From: Robertmurraya massiliosenegalensis JC6
GTDB taxonomy: Bacteria > Bacillota > Bacilli > Bacillales > Cytobacillaceae
Length of the DNA: 64,000 bases
Assembly: GCF_000311725.1 (NCBI RefSeq)
Contig: NZ_HE978512.1
Span: 529,218-593,217, forward strand
Direction: 5' to 3'
In this document: positions 62,696-64,000 of the stretch, piece after piece
How the letters are laid out: every line of letters begins with the position of its first letter
Position numbering within the stretch: the first letter of the stretch is position 1
Translations under genes and position numbers: made by a program
The notes under the pieces: generated by a model
Told to the model about the DNA's origin: nothing
The model's database searches: none
What the model saw: only the letters and a program-made list of their open reading frames with translations

Positions 62696-64000
62696 TCAAT
62701 TTCCTTGGTGTGCCAAGAGTTCAAATTGTTCTCTTACTTGAGGAACTGAAAGTCCAACGATTACTTGAAGTGCTTTGCCGTTTCTAACCACTCCATGGGC
62801 TCCGCCGGCTCTAAAAGCTTCGTCTGGTTGGACGAGATTAATATCTTTCACACTCACTCTTAATCTTGTCGCACAGTTACTGATGGTTTCGATATTATCA
62901 CTGCCACCTAATGCCTCTAAAAACAGTCCAGCTTGTTCTGTATACTGATTTCCGCCATTTGCAGTCGCTAATGCTTCCCCTTTTTCAGCGGCCTTTTTTG
63001 CTTTGTAATCCTTCTTCGTAAATAACTTCGCTTCTTCATTTGCCTCTTCTCTACCAGGCGTCTTTAGATTGAATTTCTGAATTAAGAAACGGAAAACTAA
63101 GAAATAGATAACGGTAAAGCTAAGTCCGATAACAATTTGTGTTACATATGTTCCCCAATGATTAGAGAAAAGTGGAATCCAGTTCTTTGATGCCATCGAT
63201 AATAGTCCGCCACCAAAGTCTCCAACTACTCCAAACGCATACATCGTTGCAGACATTGTTGCTGCGAGTAACGCATGGATAACAAATAATACAGGAGCTA
63301 AGAATAGGAATGTGAATTCTAATGGTTCTGTAATCCCAGCAACAACGGCTGTTAATGTTACTGGTAAAATAAGCGCCAACACTTTCTTTCTGTTTTCCTT
63401 TTTCGCTGTAAAGTAAAATGCTAATGCAATTCCCGGTGCTGCAAACACTTTAGAGTTTCCGTGTAAGGCAAATCCACCTTCAGGGAATAATGTCTTCAAT
63501 GACTCTGTTGATTGACCAAACTGGACGATATTTTCCATCCAGTATTTTTGAAGACCGCCTTCAACAATTGCCGGTCCAAAGTTGAATGGAACGTAGACAA
63601 AATGATGTAAGCCCGTTGGAATTAGCAGTCGCTCCAAGAAAATGTAGAGCCATACTCCAAATGTTCCGGATGTTGCCATGAAATCTTGTAGGGAAGAAAT
63701 TCCTGTTTGTACCATTGGCCATAACCAAGCAGTCAATAGAGCAACCGGAATCATGACGAAGTATCCGATAATGACCACATATGCAGAACCTTGGAAAATC
63801 CCAAGCCAGTCTGGTAATTTTGTATCGAAGTATTTGTTGTGCAACCAAACGACAATGGATGCGACCACGATAGCACCTAAAATACTAGTATCTAATGTTT
63901 TAATTCCTGCAATCATTTTAAGACCACTATCTCCGCCAACTTCAGCTGCGAAGTCGACTCCAAATGTTGAGCCAAAATATTGCAATATATTTGAAACGAA
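62696..64000 (-). CDS. malP: Alpha-glucoside PTS permease EIICB (MalP/GlvC), 5' end outside window
   Basis: The frame is open to base 64000, so the N-terminal part of EIIC is missing. About 430 residues are present: the EIIC membrane domain (with LIPTGLHHFVYVPFNFGP and AGITEPLEFTFLFLAP) to ~310, a charged linker (REEANEEAKLFTKKDYKAKK) and an EIIB domain with the phosphorylated Cys in ETISNCATRLRVSVKD. No EIIA follows. It imports maltose or related alpha-glucosides as 6-phosphates for MalA. Confidence 0.93.
   Translation of the reverse strand, partial: FVSNILQYFGSTFGVDFAAEVGGDSGLKMIAGIKTLDTSILGAIVVASIVVWLHNKYFDTKLPDWLGIFQGSAYVVIIGYFVMIPVALLTAWLWPMVQTGISSLQDFMATSGTFGVWLYIFLERLLIPTGLHHFVYVPFNFGPAIVEGGLQKYWMENIVQFGQSTESLKTLFPEGGFALHGNSKVFAAPGIALAFYFTAKKENRKKVLALILPVTLTAVVAGITEPLEFTFLFLAPVLFVIHALLAATMSATMYAFGVVGDFGGGLLSMASKNWIPLFSNHWGTYVTQIVIGLSFTVIYFLVFRFLIQKFNLKTPGREEANEEAKLFTKKDYKAKKAAEKGEALATANGGNQYTEQAGLFLEALGGSDNIETISNCATRLRVSVKDINLVQPDEAFRAGGAHGVVRNGKALQVIVGLSVPQVREQFELLAHQGN

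Overview
The window is ordinary chromosomal DNA of a low-GC, endospore-former-type member of the Bacillaceae. This is inferred from gene families and local orders that match Bacillus: the gntRKZ, treP-treC-treR and ytcD-ytbD-ytbE clusters, a malA/malR/malP set and a Zur-boxed zagA-rpmG pair. Shine-Dalgarno sites are strong, TTG/GTG starts are frequent, and the gnt and tre operators match known Bacillus sites. No rRNA, tRNA, prophage, IS transposase or CRISPR array was seen. I cannot name the species.

Layout. 1-7644: the 3' end of an MMPL exporter, a repeat-filled gap, msrAB plus a phosphotransferase, a sigma-54 enhancer-binding activator divergent from a proline dehydrogenase with a textbook -24/-12 promoter, and a chemoreceptor. 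7838-15008: a LytS/LytT two-component system followed by a CstA-type (pyruvate/peptide) transporter, then the HxlR-MFS-aldo/keto reductase cluster. 15189-18625 (minus): a complete, tightly overlapping fixABCX electron-bifurcation operon. 18799-22938 (minus): the trehalose PTS operon. 22966-27214: an SDR, a MarR-MFS pair, a 52-bp tandem hairpin array and a NERD protein.

27361-35991 is the most notable part. It is a membrane formate dehydrogenase operon whose alpha subunit is split by an in-frame TGA. The TGA sits exactly at the selenocysteine position of FdnG-type enzymes and is followed by a hairpin carrying the bulged U17 and loop G23/U24 of the Escherichia coli SECIS. The gene is therefore read as an intact selenoprotein, not a frameshift. 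A class-V aminotransferase (cysteine desulfurase/selenocysteine lyase-like), a ModE-type HTH protein and a coiled-coil DUF2325-like protein surround it.

36264-44223: two small membrane proteins, a 7TM-PAS-GGDEF cyclase, a zinc-starvation pair (zinc-free L33 and a ZagA GTPase under two Zur boxes), a SulP transporter with an ArsR regulator, and an SDR. 44669-50419: a Ugp-like glycerol-3-phosphate-type ABC operon with PhoP-box-like repeats upstream and a metallo-beta-lactamase-fold hydrolase downstream. 50512-56038: a lipid-anchored or membrane-anchored NagZ and the gluconate operon gntR-gntK-gntZ, lacking gntP. 56453-59289: a purine permease and a PadR-HAAS membrane pair. 59492-64000 (minus): an alpha-glucoside PTS cluster (malP-malA-malR-orf-EIIA) cut by the window end.

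The theme is carbon and electron supply: trehalose, maltose, gluconate, proline, pyruvate and formate uptake or oxidation, with quinone-linked electron entry through FDH, proline dehydrogenase and FixABCX. Three copies of a ~229-bp dispersed repeat (around 971, 37723 and 56082) and two local repeat arrays fill the longer intergenic gaps.
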